Source: JBAXPV01 sp037132075 (lineage in GTDB: Bacteria; Bacteroidota; Bacteroidia; Bacteroidales; CAIXZF01). From it: a DNA stretch of 50,873 nt. Where the stretch lies: NCBI GenBank assembly GCA_037132075.1, contig JBAXPV010000028.1, positions 1-50,873 on the forward strand, read 5' to 3'. The translations under genes were made by a program, and so were the position numbers. Under the pieces are notes generated by a model. That model saw nothing but the letters and a program-made list of their open reading frames with translations, had not been told where the DNA came from and ran no database searches. The first letter of the stretch is position 1, and every line of letters starts with the position of its first letter. This document shows positions 1 through 7,566 of the stretch, in pieces.

Positions 1-739
1 AGACGCCTGCATTTTGAAATAATTTCAAAACAGTTATACAAATCATCAAGTAATAGCAAAGACTTTTCAGGGAGATCATCAAGCATTTTATAGAACAATG
101 ATAGCTCACTTACATGCCTGTTTGAAAGTTCAAAACTGTAAAGTTGACCGGTTCCTCTCTCTATAATTACTTCAAGTAATCCTTGTGGATACCCTTGGCC
201 GCTTATTGCATTGTGTTTAACTTCATATTCTTTTCGGATACTCTCAGTATCCTGCATTTGTAAATAGGTCCCATCCCCAATGAACACCCGATAACCATTC
301 CAATGTGTGTATGCATTCTCTGCTTGTTCTATTCGACTTGCTTTAAACAGTTCCTTGGTTAATTCTATTGGTACTCGCTCTCGTGCTTTGCTATAGGCGG
401 CTGTGTTTAATGATATATCTTTTTCTAAACTCTTTGGCAACTGTGTTGTATAAGTTTTTGGACGCCCTGCCGTCTTAACTGATTTGCTATCTTCTTGTTT
501 TTCAGCCCTTATGCTTTGTTTCAGTGCCTCTCGTGCTTGAATCGTATGCTTTTGATGGACCATATAAAATAAGTCAACTGAATTTTTTAAGGTCTTATCC
601 TGTTGAACCGATGTTAAAACCATTGCCAGTAATGTGTTATTAACAGTAAAAACCGATCTCTTGTTTTACCTCCTTCTTGCTTAACGGGTAAGACTGATAC
701 AGGAAATTCATGTTCCATTAAGCCAATTATATTAGCCAT
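1..739 (-). pseudogene. IS4-type transposase, 5' part, frameshifted and cut by window edge
   Basis: Reading the minus strand from ATG at 739 gives about 30 residues beginning MANIIGLMEHEF, then stops in that frame. The -1 frame stays open from about position 657 to the window edge at base 1, for more than 200 residues. It contains VFIGDGTYLQMQD and LLLLDDLYNCFE, which resemble the first and second Asp regions of the IS4-type DDE transposase core. The switch lies near a run of five T (minus strand), so it is either a one-base indel that killed the gene or, less likely, a programmed shift. The C-terminal part with the catalytic Glu is outside the window. Family assignment is from motif recognition. 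Neither inverted terminal repeat could be placed. Confidence 0.75.
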
Positions 740-846
740 TTTACATTCCTGTATTTTACTGCTGATTGCTAATGATCTATTCTGTTTCATTATCTTTGAG
801 TTTAAGTTACCACAAAGATAATATATTTATTATGTTAGCACTATTA

Positions 847-862
847 GTCTCCTGAAGGAGAC
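847..862. repeat. Perfect 6-bp palindrome with 4-nt loop
   Basis: GTCTCC-TGAA-GGAGAC forms a perfect stem-loop followed by a G-rich tract (ggggccggggg). It sits between the transposase fragment and the end of the anti-sigma-like gene. It may be a dispersed palindromic repeat or a weak terminator; there is no U-tract on the plus strand. Confidence 0.5.
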
Positions 863-960
863 GGGGCCGGGGGATGAGGTGCTTCTTCGGATATACTTCA
901 GAAAAAGAAGGTCAAGGAATGAGATCCATTTACCTATTGACCCTTGTGGTTAAAAAAGAC

Positions 961-2136
961 CTATTTATCAAGATCTTTCGAGAATTCTGCCCTGTCAGAT
1001 TTCAAGACATAGGAAAGGGTTTTTCCTTCACTGTTCGTTCTTCGAATGAGTCTGAAGTCACTTTTTGTGAGGACATTGATTCCACGAACGCCGAGATCAG
1101 CAACTGACCAGCCAAGCATATTTTCTGCCTCTGCATTGGGATTAAACTCCTCTTCGCCACTGACACCCTCACGGAACTTACTTACCGCTTTGGCAAAGAG
1201 CGACCGGGATTGCTGATCCTCAATATATTGCGCATATTCCAGTTGGTTTCGGATCAAATAGTAGTTGTAGACTTCCGAAAACTCTGTTCTTTTCTTAGTT
1301 TTAAAACTACGGTAAGCTGAAGAATTCGCAGGAATGTGGCTGATTGTCAATGCTGGCAATTCTCTTATTGTTGCATCGGCAAATAAAGGCTGAACGGGCT
1401 GTGCTGTAACTTTCGCTGATGAAGCAATGATTTGATTCAATTTACCGTGATGATCGGATGCAAGGTTTCCAGGATTCATGGGTTTTATTGCAGGAACTCC
1501 TGCAAGGGTGTTTTTTTTGCTTTGCAAGGCCCGGGCGGGAGCCAGCGGTGTTGTCATTTGTATTGACGGCAATTGCTGCGCCAGTTGGGTTTTGTCACTG
1601 AAAGGCTTCAGCATCCAAAAAACAACAAAGAGGATCGTAAGGCTTGCGGCCGCGGCCAGGAAAGCATACAAAGGTTTCCCGGGCCGAAAAACGGGCATGA
1701 GTGCTGTTACTTCTTTTCTCAAAGATGATTTTGCATAGAAAATGACAGCAGGGTCAGGCTGCAACACTGTCAACCGGAAAAGTTCCAGTTCTCTCTTCAC
1801 CTCCGGGTTTAAGGCAATAAATTCTGTGAGTTTCGCTTCATCTGCAGGGCTCAGGATGTTTTCAACTGAGGAGATTAGGTATTCTTCATAATTCCCTACA
1901 TGAATCGGAGATACCGAAATCATGGATTTTTTTTTCAGGCTTTCTTTGTTTTCAAAAACAATTGCAGAATCCGGCTCCAATAATAGCAACTCAAATTCCT
2001 CAAAGTCAGTCTTCAGATGCGGATTTGCTTCAAGGAAGATCATAAGCTCAGCAACTCCGGTCGGGGAGAGACTTTTCTCATAATAGTCGAGAAAAAATGC
2101 TTCGTAGTTAGTGAGTGTGATATTCATTTCTTCCAA
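961..2136 (-). CDS. Membrane anti-sigma-like protein with duplicated N-terminal domain
   Basis: 391 residues with one membrane segment at about 156-177 (AFLAAAASLTILFVVFWML). The N-terminal cytoplasmic part contains two copies of the same module of about 60 residues (about 11-70 and 83-142). Both share a pattern of LSP...AEL..F...NP......E.F.L..L.PD.A..F..K.SL+K. The C-terminal part (about 180-391) would lie outside the cytoplasm and is low in recognisable motifs. The gene follows an ECF sigma factor with a 2-nt gap, which is the usual layout for a sigma factor and its membrane-bound inhibitor. No zinc-binding H-C-C motif is visible. The anti-sigma role is inferred from topology and context. 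The internal duplication is seen directly. Confidence 0.75.
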   Translation of the reverse strand: MEEMNITLTNYEAFFLDYYEKSLSPTGVAELMIFLEANPHLKTDFEEFELLLLEPDSAIVFENKESLKKKSMISVSPIHVGNYEEYLISSVENILSPADEAKLTEFIALNPEVKRELELFRLTVLQPDPAVIFYAKSSLRKEVTALMPVFRPGKPLYAFLAAAASLTILFVVFWMLKPFSDKTQLAQQLPSIQMTTPLAPARALQSKKNTLAGVPAIKPMNPGNLASDHHGKLNQIIASSAKVTAQPVQPLFADATIRELPALTISHIPANSSAYRSFKTKKRTEFSEVYNYYLIRNQLEYAQYIEDQQSRSLFAKAVSKFREGVSGEEEFNPNAEAENMLGWSVADLGVRGINVLTKSDFRLIRRTNSEGKTLSYVLKSDRAEFSKDLDK

Positions 2137-2138
2137 TA

Positions 2139-2624
2139 TTACATGACCTTATCCAAACTCCCGATATAAGTCTTCAGGAAGGTCCTTGCCCTGAAGATAT
2201 AAACTTTAACCTGTGATTCATTGAGGCCGGTCATCTCACCGATTTCTTCATACGAATATCCTTCATAATCGCGCAACAAGAGCACAGACCGCTGAATTTC
2301 AGGAAGTTTAGCAACTGCCTCTTCTAAAATTTCTTTCAGGTCCGAATATGAATTCTCTGTTGTCATGTCACTCAAGGGTGCTTCTTCAAAATCAGTCAGT
2401 CTCTTGTTGCGGCGGAATGAATCGATCATCGTATGATAAGCTGCAGTAAAAAGATAAGATTTGCCTTTCTCAAAAGAAATTTCTCCAACTTTTTCCCACA
2501 TCTTCGCAAAGGAATCCTGGACAATATCATTAGCCGTATCCCGGTCCTTTACACTCTTCACAATGAAGCGGTAAACGCCGTCGGAATATTTGTCGACACA
2601 TATATTGAAATCAGATACCGTCAT
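2139..2624 (-). CDS. ECF-type RNA polymerase sigma factor
   Basis: 161 residues, a normal length for an extracytoplasmic-function sigma factor. Region 2 spans about residues 5-75 (AND-IVQDSFAKMWEK, then YLFTAAYHTMIDSFRRNKR). Region 4 spans about 105-158, with a helix-turn-helix in YSYEEIGEMTGLNESQVKV. It would direct core RNA polymerase to a small regulon. The downstream gene, 2 nt away on the same strand, encodes a membrane protein likely to act as its anti-sigma factor. The regulon is not predictable from the window. A weak -7-like TAACTTTA lies upstream at 2668-2675 (minus strand). Confidence 0.93.
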   Translation of the reverse strand: MTVSDFNICVDKYSDGVYRFIVKSVKDRDTANDIVQDSFAKMWEKVGEISFEKGKSYLFTAAYHTMIDSFRRNKRLTDFEEAPLSDMTTENSYSDLKEILEEAVAKLPEIQRSVLLLRDYEGYSYEEIGEMTGLNESQVKVYIFRARTFLKTYIGSLDKVM

Positions 2625-2770
2625 TCGCGATTTTGAAATGTTCAGTGATAAGACGGGGATTACGGCTTAAAGTTACAACGGAAACTAAAAAAACTTCGCA
2701 ATAAATAATTTTTAAAAAAAGGGAGGCTCACAAAATAGGCAGCTTGTTATAATGAACATAATAACGTTTG

Positions 2771-2882
2771 CGCCTATGATCGTATGCGCGTCTGCGCGTT
2801 GACGATAGTTTCGTTATTTCGTTACGTTCTTCAAGTAAAACGTCAACGAGCATAAGAATATACGCCCATACGAGCATCAGCG
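2771..2882. repeat. Long imperfect inverted repeat in the sigma-gene upstream region
   Basis: The 379-bp space between the sigma gene start and the next gene's 3' end holds two CG-rich arms. The left arm (2771-2804) begins CGCCTATGATCGTATGCGCG. The right arm (2841-2882), read on the other strand, begins CGCTGATGCTCGTATGGGCG. Both arms end in CGTTGACG on their own reading strand (2797-2804 and complement of 2841-2848, a perfect 8-bp match). The centre is 36 nt and AT-rich. No open reading frame fits. It could be a non-autonomous mobile repeat, a structured RNA or an operator region. The rest of 2625-3003 shows only a terminator at 2949-2981. Confidence 0.6.
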
Positions 2883-2948
2883 TCTACGGAATTTCCATTA
2901 TTAATCCCGACTAGAACGCAGTTTGAGTTTAACAATATTAATCAAAAA

Positions 2949-2981
2949 GAAGAGGGTGCTCAGTACTGAGACACCCTCTTC
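2949..2981 (-). terminator. Rho-independent terminator of the Omp28-like gene
   Basis: GAAGAGGGTG pairs with CACCCTCTTC (10 bp), enclosing a second hairpin CTCAG-TA-CTGAG with one bulged A. On the minus strand the hairpin is followed by TTTTT (complement of 2943-2948). It lies 23 bp past the stop of the gene that ends at 3004. Confidence 0.9.
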
Positions 2982-3003
2982 GAAAGCTCAAATCAATGAG
3001 AAA

Positions 3004-4920
3004 CTATTTTTCAACAGCCACCTTGCGGGTATAATCCTGACCATTGACATTCAAATGCATATAATACATTCCAGCCTGGAGGTTTGCACCATCGATGGTG
3101 ATGGAATTTTTTCCGGCACCGAGGAGACCGAGGTCATCATTGTAAACAGTTTGTCCGATCAGGTTAACCAGAGAAACAGTAACTTTTGAAGTCTTGGCCA
3201 GACTCAGGTCAACAGAAGCTGAAGTGTTGAATGGGTTTGGATAAACGTTAATGGCATCCTGTGACAAACTGGGTTCGTTGATGCCGACAGCGGTTGTGAT
3301 GTTGATATCATCGAGGTAGAGGTTATTACCATATTTGTTTACGCTGGTAAAACGAACATACACTTTTTGCTGACCGGCAAACTGGGTAAGATCTACAGCA
3401 TCCCATGCCCACTGTGTGGCAGTTGGGGTAAAGCTGGCAGTATTGTTTGCAGCGGTAGCAAGTGCAGTACCTGCTTTGTTGAAAACAGTAACCCAGGTAG
3501 CACCGCAATCTGTTGAAACTTCAACCTTAAGACCGTCAGCCTCACCGGCATAAGAACAATAAGCATGGTTGAAGGTAAGGGTTGCAGCGGTAGCAGTTGA
3601 AAGATCAACAGCAGGAACATGCAGATAATCTAACTGGTTGGCAGCACCATAATTATAAAAATACATCCATGAACAGCTAGTACTCAGACCGAAGCCCCCA
3701 CAAGCTGTTTTCTTAGCCCATGTAATGCCGGCATCAGGATTGATGATAAACCAGTCTGTTGCAGGGAATGCAGTTCCCTGGAAACCTTCGGCAACCGGTA
3801 GGTTAAAAAGAGCAGTTGTGAGCACGAATGACTTGCTGAGTGCGTTATTCACAGGATAGAAATCGGTAGCACCATTGGGGTTGCTTACCCAAATTTTCAC
3901 AGTATGTGATCCGCCGGATAAGGTAGTTAAATCCGGGAGGCTGATGTTGGCTGTAGCAGCAGCGGCAAGACTACCAGTCCATGCTTGTGTTGAAACAGGA
4001 CCATTGTCAACCTGATAGTTGATGGTGGCTGCAGTTAAAACGGTAGTTTTCGCATTTTTCAGGGTGCAGGCCAAGGTGATAGGAACGCTACATGAGAATC
4101 CGGGAACAACAATCGCAGAAATAGCTGCATCAAGGTTGGCGTCACCGGTTAATGCTATAGGTGCACTGATCGTACCTTGTTTGATATTTTTATTAGCCAT
4201 ATCCTGAACCCAGGCAATCGCTTCAAGTTGGGTAATGTCATAATACCAGTTTGGAATCGGAACAGCGAAATGTAAGGTATCATCGTCGCCGGCAGCCCAG
4301 GTTGATGCCAGGGCAGTACCAGAAGCATCGGGTAACATTTTCTTCATGACTTCATAAAAATCAGTTTCTCCATTAGAACCGGGAGCAGTTGCGAAATGAA
4401 TTGTTTTCTCCAACAAGGCAATTTGAGCAACAAAAGTCCCACTCATTGCACTATCAGCTGTAATAATACAAGTCACAAAAACAGAGTCGAAAGCGGCACT
4501 GATCGTATGAGTAAGACTCATATGAAAATATGCAGGGACAGCATACTCAGCGTCGATCTTAGCCTGAGAAAACGGATTGGTGGTACTGGCCAGGTTTGGA
4601 TTACCGTGCCAAACATTTCCATCCATTACGGCATCAGGTACACCACTAACAGCATACAATGCGACGCGGGTGTTAACATCCGCTTGATTTTGCAGGTACA
4701 TCGGATCGAATCCTGGCCACCAAACCTGATATTTGATTGGTAAAATTTTTGTTGGATTCGGATCTGCATGCAATAAAGCATTAAAACCAGGGTTGGCTGC
4801 AGCACAAGGACTACAGGAAGCTTGTGTGAATTCTTCAATAATGGCTACTCTTTGGGAGTGTTGTGCCATAGCAAAAGAAACAACAAGTACGAGACTGAGA
4901 AGCGTAATGATTTTTTTCAT
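3004..4920 (-). CDS. Omp28-like thioredoxin-fold protein with T9SS type A sorting domain
   Basis: 638 residues. A signal peptide covers residues 1-19 (MKKIITLLSLVLVVSFAMAQ). The first domain resembles the Omp28 family, with a thioredoxin-like C36-S-P-C39 in FTQASCSPCAAANPGF. The middle contains a CARDB-like beta domain (about 260-370) and a MAM/choice-of-anchor-J-like domain (about 380-545, beginning LPVAEGFQGTAFPATDWF). The last 80 residues form a T9SS type A sorting domain (INVYPNPFNTSASVDLSL ... LQAGMYYMHLNVNG ... KVAVEK). It is predicted to pass the outer membrane by T9SS and be cleaved or anchored at the surface. A redox or disulfide role for CSPC is inference. It stands alone, with its own -7 element and terminator. 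Confidence 0.88.
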   Translation of the reverse strand: MKKIITLLSLVLVVSFAMAQHSQRVAIIEEFTQASCSPCAAANPGFNALLHADPNPTKILPIKYQVWWPGFDPMYLQNQADVNTRVALYAVSGVPDAVMDGNVWHGNPNLASTTNPFSQAKIDAEYAVPAYFHMSLTHTISAAFDSVFVTCIITADSAMSGTFVAQIALLEKTIHFATAPGSNGETDFYEVMKKMLPDASGTALASTWAAGDDDTLHFAVPIPNWYYDITQLEAIAWVQDMANKNIKQGTISAPIALTGDANLDAAISAIVVPGFSCSVPITLACTLKNAKTTVLTAATINYQVDNGPVSTQAWTGSLAAAATANISLPDLTTLSGGSHTVKIWVSNPNGATDFYPVNNALSKSFVLTTALFNLPVAEGFQGTAFPATDWFIINPDAGITWAKKTACGGFGLSTSCSWMYFYNYGAANQLDYLHVPAVDLSTATAATLTFNHAYCSYAGEADGLKVEVSTDCGATWVTVFNKAGTALATAANNTASFTPTATQWAWDAVDLTQFAGQQKVYVRFTSVNKYGNNLYLDDINITTAVGINEPSLSQDAINVYPNPFNTSASVDLSLAKTSKVTVSLVNLIGQTVYNDDLGLLGAGKNSITIDGANLQAGMYYMHLNVNGQDYTRKVAVEK

Positions 4921-4954
4921 ATTGATTTGTTTGTGAACGTTTCTTTAGAACTTA

Positions 4955-4962
4955 CAAATGTA
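4955..4962 (-). promoter_or_regulatory. Bacteroidota -7 promoter element TACATTTG
   Basis: The minus strand reads TACATTTG, an exact match to TAnnTTTG, 34 nt upstream of the ATG at 4920. No clear TTG -33 element is present at the usual spacing. Confidence 0.5.
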
Positions 4963-5092
4963 GAATCAAATCTGTTAAGTTATTGTTAAGTTTCTAATTT
5001 AGAACCGGTCTAAATTAGACAATAATTTGAACATAAAACACTTATTATCATGTCATTGAGAATGACACATAAAGCAATTAAAGGAGAATCAG

Positions 5093-6883
5093 CTAGTCAT
5101 TCAGCTTCAGAACAGCAAGGAACGCAGATTGTGGGACTTCCACATTTCCGACCTGCCGCATACGCTTCTTTCCCTTTTTCTGTTTTTCCAAAAGTTTCCT
5201 TTTCCGGGTGATGTCGCCGCCATAACATTTAGAGGTAACGTCTTTACGGAATGCTTTGATCGTTTCCCTGGCAATAATTTTCGCACCAATACTGGCCTGG
5301 ATAGCGATATCAAACTGCTGACGCGGAATCAGCTGACGAAGTTTTTCGCAGATCTTCTTTCCAAATTCATAGGAGTGGTCTCTGTGGATCAGGGCTGACA
5401 ATGCATCGACTGGTTCACCGTTCAGAAGGATATCCATTTTTACCAGCTTGGACTCCTGGTATTCATAGGGATGATAATCGAAAGAAGCATATCCCCTGGA
5501 AACCGTTTTAAGTTTATCGTAAAAGTCAAAGACAATCTCGGCCAGGGGCATCTCAAAAGATAGCTCCACCCTGTCGGTAGTCAGATAAACCTGGTTTTTT
5601 ATAATTCCGCGCTTATCGATACAAAGAGAAAGGATAGGCCCGATATATTCTGCTTTGGTGATAACCTGGGCGAGGATGTAAGGCTCTTCGATCCGGTCAA
5701 TCAGGGTGGGCTCAGGCATTTCAGAGGGGTTATTCAAAATCCTCTTCACCCCTTTTGTGTCAAAAATATGATAGGAAACGTTGGGTACCGTGGTGATTAC
5801 CGTCATGTTAAATTCACGTTCCAGGCGTTCCTGAATGATTTCCATATGTAGCATCCCCAGGAAGCCACAGCGAAAGCCAAAACCAAGTGCAGCTGAAGAC
5901 TCCGGTTCGAATACCAGAGAAGCATCATTCAACTGTAACTTCTCCATTGCGGACCTTAACTCTTCAAACTCATCGGTATCTACTGGATAAATCCCGGCAA
6001 AAACCATTGGTTTCACATCTTCAAAACCCTGGATAATGTCGGGACAAGGATTGTGCACATGGGTAATGGTATCACCTACCTTGACTTCCTTGGCATCTTT
6101 GATCCCGGAAATGATATAGCCAACATTGCCGGCTTCCACTACATCTCTGGGTTCACGCTCCATTTTCAGGATACCAACCTCGTCGGCAAGATATTCCCAG
6201 CCGGTCGACACGAACTTAACTTTGTCGCCTTTACGGATACGGCCGTTGAAAATTCTGAAATAGGCAATGATCCCGCGAAAAGGGTTATATACCGAATCAA
6301 AAATAAGTGCCTGTAAGGGTAGTTCAGGATCCCCCTTGGGCGCAGGAATACGGTCGACGATGGCTTCCAGGATCTTATCCACACCATATCCTGACTTTCC
6401 ACTGGCATGAATGATCTCGCCCCTGTCGCAAGTGGTGAGGTCAACAATCTGATCACTTACCTCTTCCGGCATGGCAGAAGCCAGGTCCATTTTATTCAAA
6501 ACAGGAATTATGATCAGGTCGTGGTCGAGCGCCAGGTAAAGATTAGAAATCGTCTGAGCTTCAATGCCTTGTGATGCATCAACAATAAGCAAAGCTCCAT
6601 CACAGGAAGCAATGGAGCGAGAAACTTCATAGGAGAAGTCGACATGCCCAGGGGTGTCAATGAGGTTCAGGATATAATGCTGACCTTCATGCTCGTACTT
6701 CATCTGGATCGCATGTGATTTGATTGTGATCCCGCGCTCACGCTCGAGATCCATATCATCGAGCAATTGAGCCTGCATATCACGCAAAGCAACAGTCTCG
6801 GTAAATTCAAGCAATCGGTCGGCCAGGGTACTTTTCCCGTGGTCAATATGAGCTATAATACAAAAATTCCGGATATTTTTCAT
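5093..6883 (-). CDS. lepA: Elongation factor 4 (LepA), ribosome back-translocase GTPase
   Basis: 596 residues from the chosen ATG at 6883 (MKNIRNFCIIAHIDHGKST). The frame is open further upstream, but a promoter -7 element at 6890-6897 would leave an earlier start untranscribed, and the family begins with this motif. G1 is AHIDHGKSTLADR, G3 is DTPGHVDF and G4 is NKMDL, followed by the EF-G-like domains. The LepA-specific C-terminal domain is present (RQQFDIAIQASIGAKIIARE, YGGDITRKRKLLEKQKKGKK). The protein binds stalled or mistranslocated ribosomes and hydrolyses GTP. Length and motifs are normal for the family. Confidence 0.98.
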   Translation of the reverse strand: MKNIRNFCIIAHIDHGKSTLADRLLEFTETVALRDMQAQLLDDMDLERERGITIKSHAIQMKYEHEGQHYILNLIDTPGHVDFSYEVSRSIASCDGALLIVDASQGIEAQTISNLYLALDHDLIIIPVLNKMDLASAMPEEVSDQIVDLTTCDRGEIIHASGKSGYGVDKILEAIVDRIPAPKGDPELPLQALIFDSVYNPFRGIIAYFRIFNGRIRKGDKVKFVSTGWEYLADEVGILKMEREPRDVVEAGNVGYIISGIKDAKEVKVGDTITHVHNPCPDIIQGFEDVKPMVFAGIYPVDTDEFEELRSAMEKLQLNDASLVFEPESSAALGFGFRCGFLGMLHMEIIQERLEREFNMTVITTVPNVSYHIFDTKGVKRILNNPSEMPEPTLIDRIEEPYILAQVITKAEYIGPILSLCIDKRGIIKNQVYLTTDRVELSFEMPLAEIVFDFYDKLKTVSRGYASFDYHPYEYQESKLVKMDILLNGEPVDALSALIHRDHSYEFGKKICEKLRQLIPRQQFDIAIQASIGAKIIARETIKAFRKDVTSKCYGGDITRKRKLLEKQKKGKKRMRQVGNVEVPQSAFLAVLKLND

Positions 6884-6889
6884 GGCCGG

Positions 6890-6897
6890 CAAAGGTA
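6890..6897 (-). promoter_or_regulatory. -7 promoter element TACCTTTG abutting lepA start
   Basis: The minus strand reads TACCTTTG then 6 nt (CCGGCC) then ATG of lepA. In Bacteroidota, transcription starts a few bases past this element, so the mRNA would have almost no leader. No TTG at the -33 spacing is seen. Confidence 0.6.
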
Positions 6898-7026
6898 ATA
6901 AAGAAAATGACACATTTTTTTTATTGCTCCATGCAACCCTGTAATAACTTTCTTGGTCTTACAGTGTTAAAAGTGTTAATATTCTTAGAAAATTCATCAA
7001 AAATCAATATAGCTTTGATTCTTTTG

Positions 7027-7034
7027 TAACTTTG
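7027..7034 (+). promoter_or_regulatory. -7 promoter element TAACTTTG
   Basis: Exact TAnnTTTG match 28 nt before the ATG at 7063, where it would drive the two-gene unit 7063-10209. A TTTG at 7014-7017 is too close to serve as the -33 element. Confidence 0.55.
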
Positions 7035-7062
7035 GCAAGTTTATCCGTTCACAAACAACAAT

Positions 7063-7560
7063 ATGAAAAGATATATTCCTAACTTTCAAGTAATTATGAT
7101 TTTTCTTATGCTGCCAGTAGCAAGTTTTTGCTTTGGCCAGAGCCAGGGAAAGTCTACTGTAATTAAACCTGATCCCCGACTTTATGACTGTCTGGACAAG
7201 TCGTATGTTGATGGTTTAAAGGACAATCCCCGATTGTTGTTATACTACAATTTCTTTCTTGACAACAGTTATTACATTTCTGCTACGCCTGAAAAAAAAG
7301 TAACAGGGGCTGATATTTCTACACTTGCCTTGCGAAATCCGGGGCCGAATGGCGAAAAATTATTCTTCAGTGAAAATCTCAGCACAATAAAAACCGGGAG
7401 CTTCAACCCGCTGAAGTATGATATTTCCTTACAACCTAATATGTTTACCAATTATTATCTGGGCCAGACCGGGAAAGTTCTTGTGTTTTATTCAAACAAA
7501 GAATTCACCGAGAAATACAGGATATATCTTAAGTCTTTCAACCTTGACCTCGTAAAGTAA
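7063..7560 (+). CDS. Exported protein of unknown function upstream of a T9SS protein
   Basis: 165 residues. A signal peptide covers about residues 1-25 (FQVIMIFLMLPVASFCFGQ). The mature part is soluble and rich in Tyr, Asn and Leu, with no Cys pair or metal motif that I can name; the segment GKVLVFYSNKEFTEKYRIYLK near the end looks like a conserved strand-helix. The next gene starts only 6 nt downstream, so the two are likely co-transcribed from the promoter at 7027, and the protein may be a partner or accessory of the large surface protein. I do not recognise the family. Confidence 0.8.
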   Translation: MKRYIPNFQVIMIFLMLPVASFCFGQSQGKSTVIKPDPRLYDCLDKSYVDGLKDNPRLLLYYNFFLDNSYYISATPEKKVTGADISTLALRNPGPNGEKLFFSENLSTIKTGSFNPLKYDISLQPNMFTNYYLGQTGKVLVFYSNKEFTEKYRIYLKSFNLDLVK

Positions 7561-7566
7561 AATAAC

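Noticed and set aside
874..1107. Small plus-strand reading frame of 77 codons
   Set aside because: More than half overlaps the anti-sigma-like gene antisense, and it has no signal, motif or promoter.
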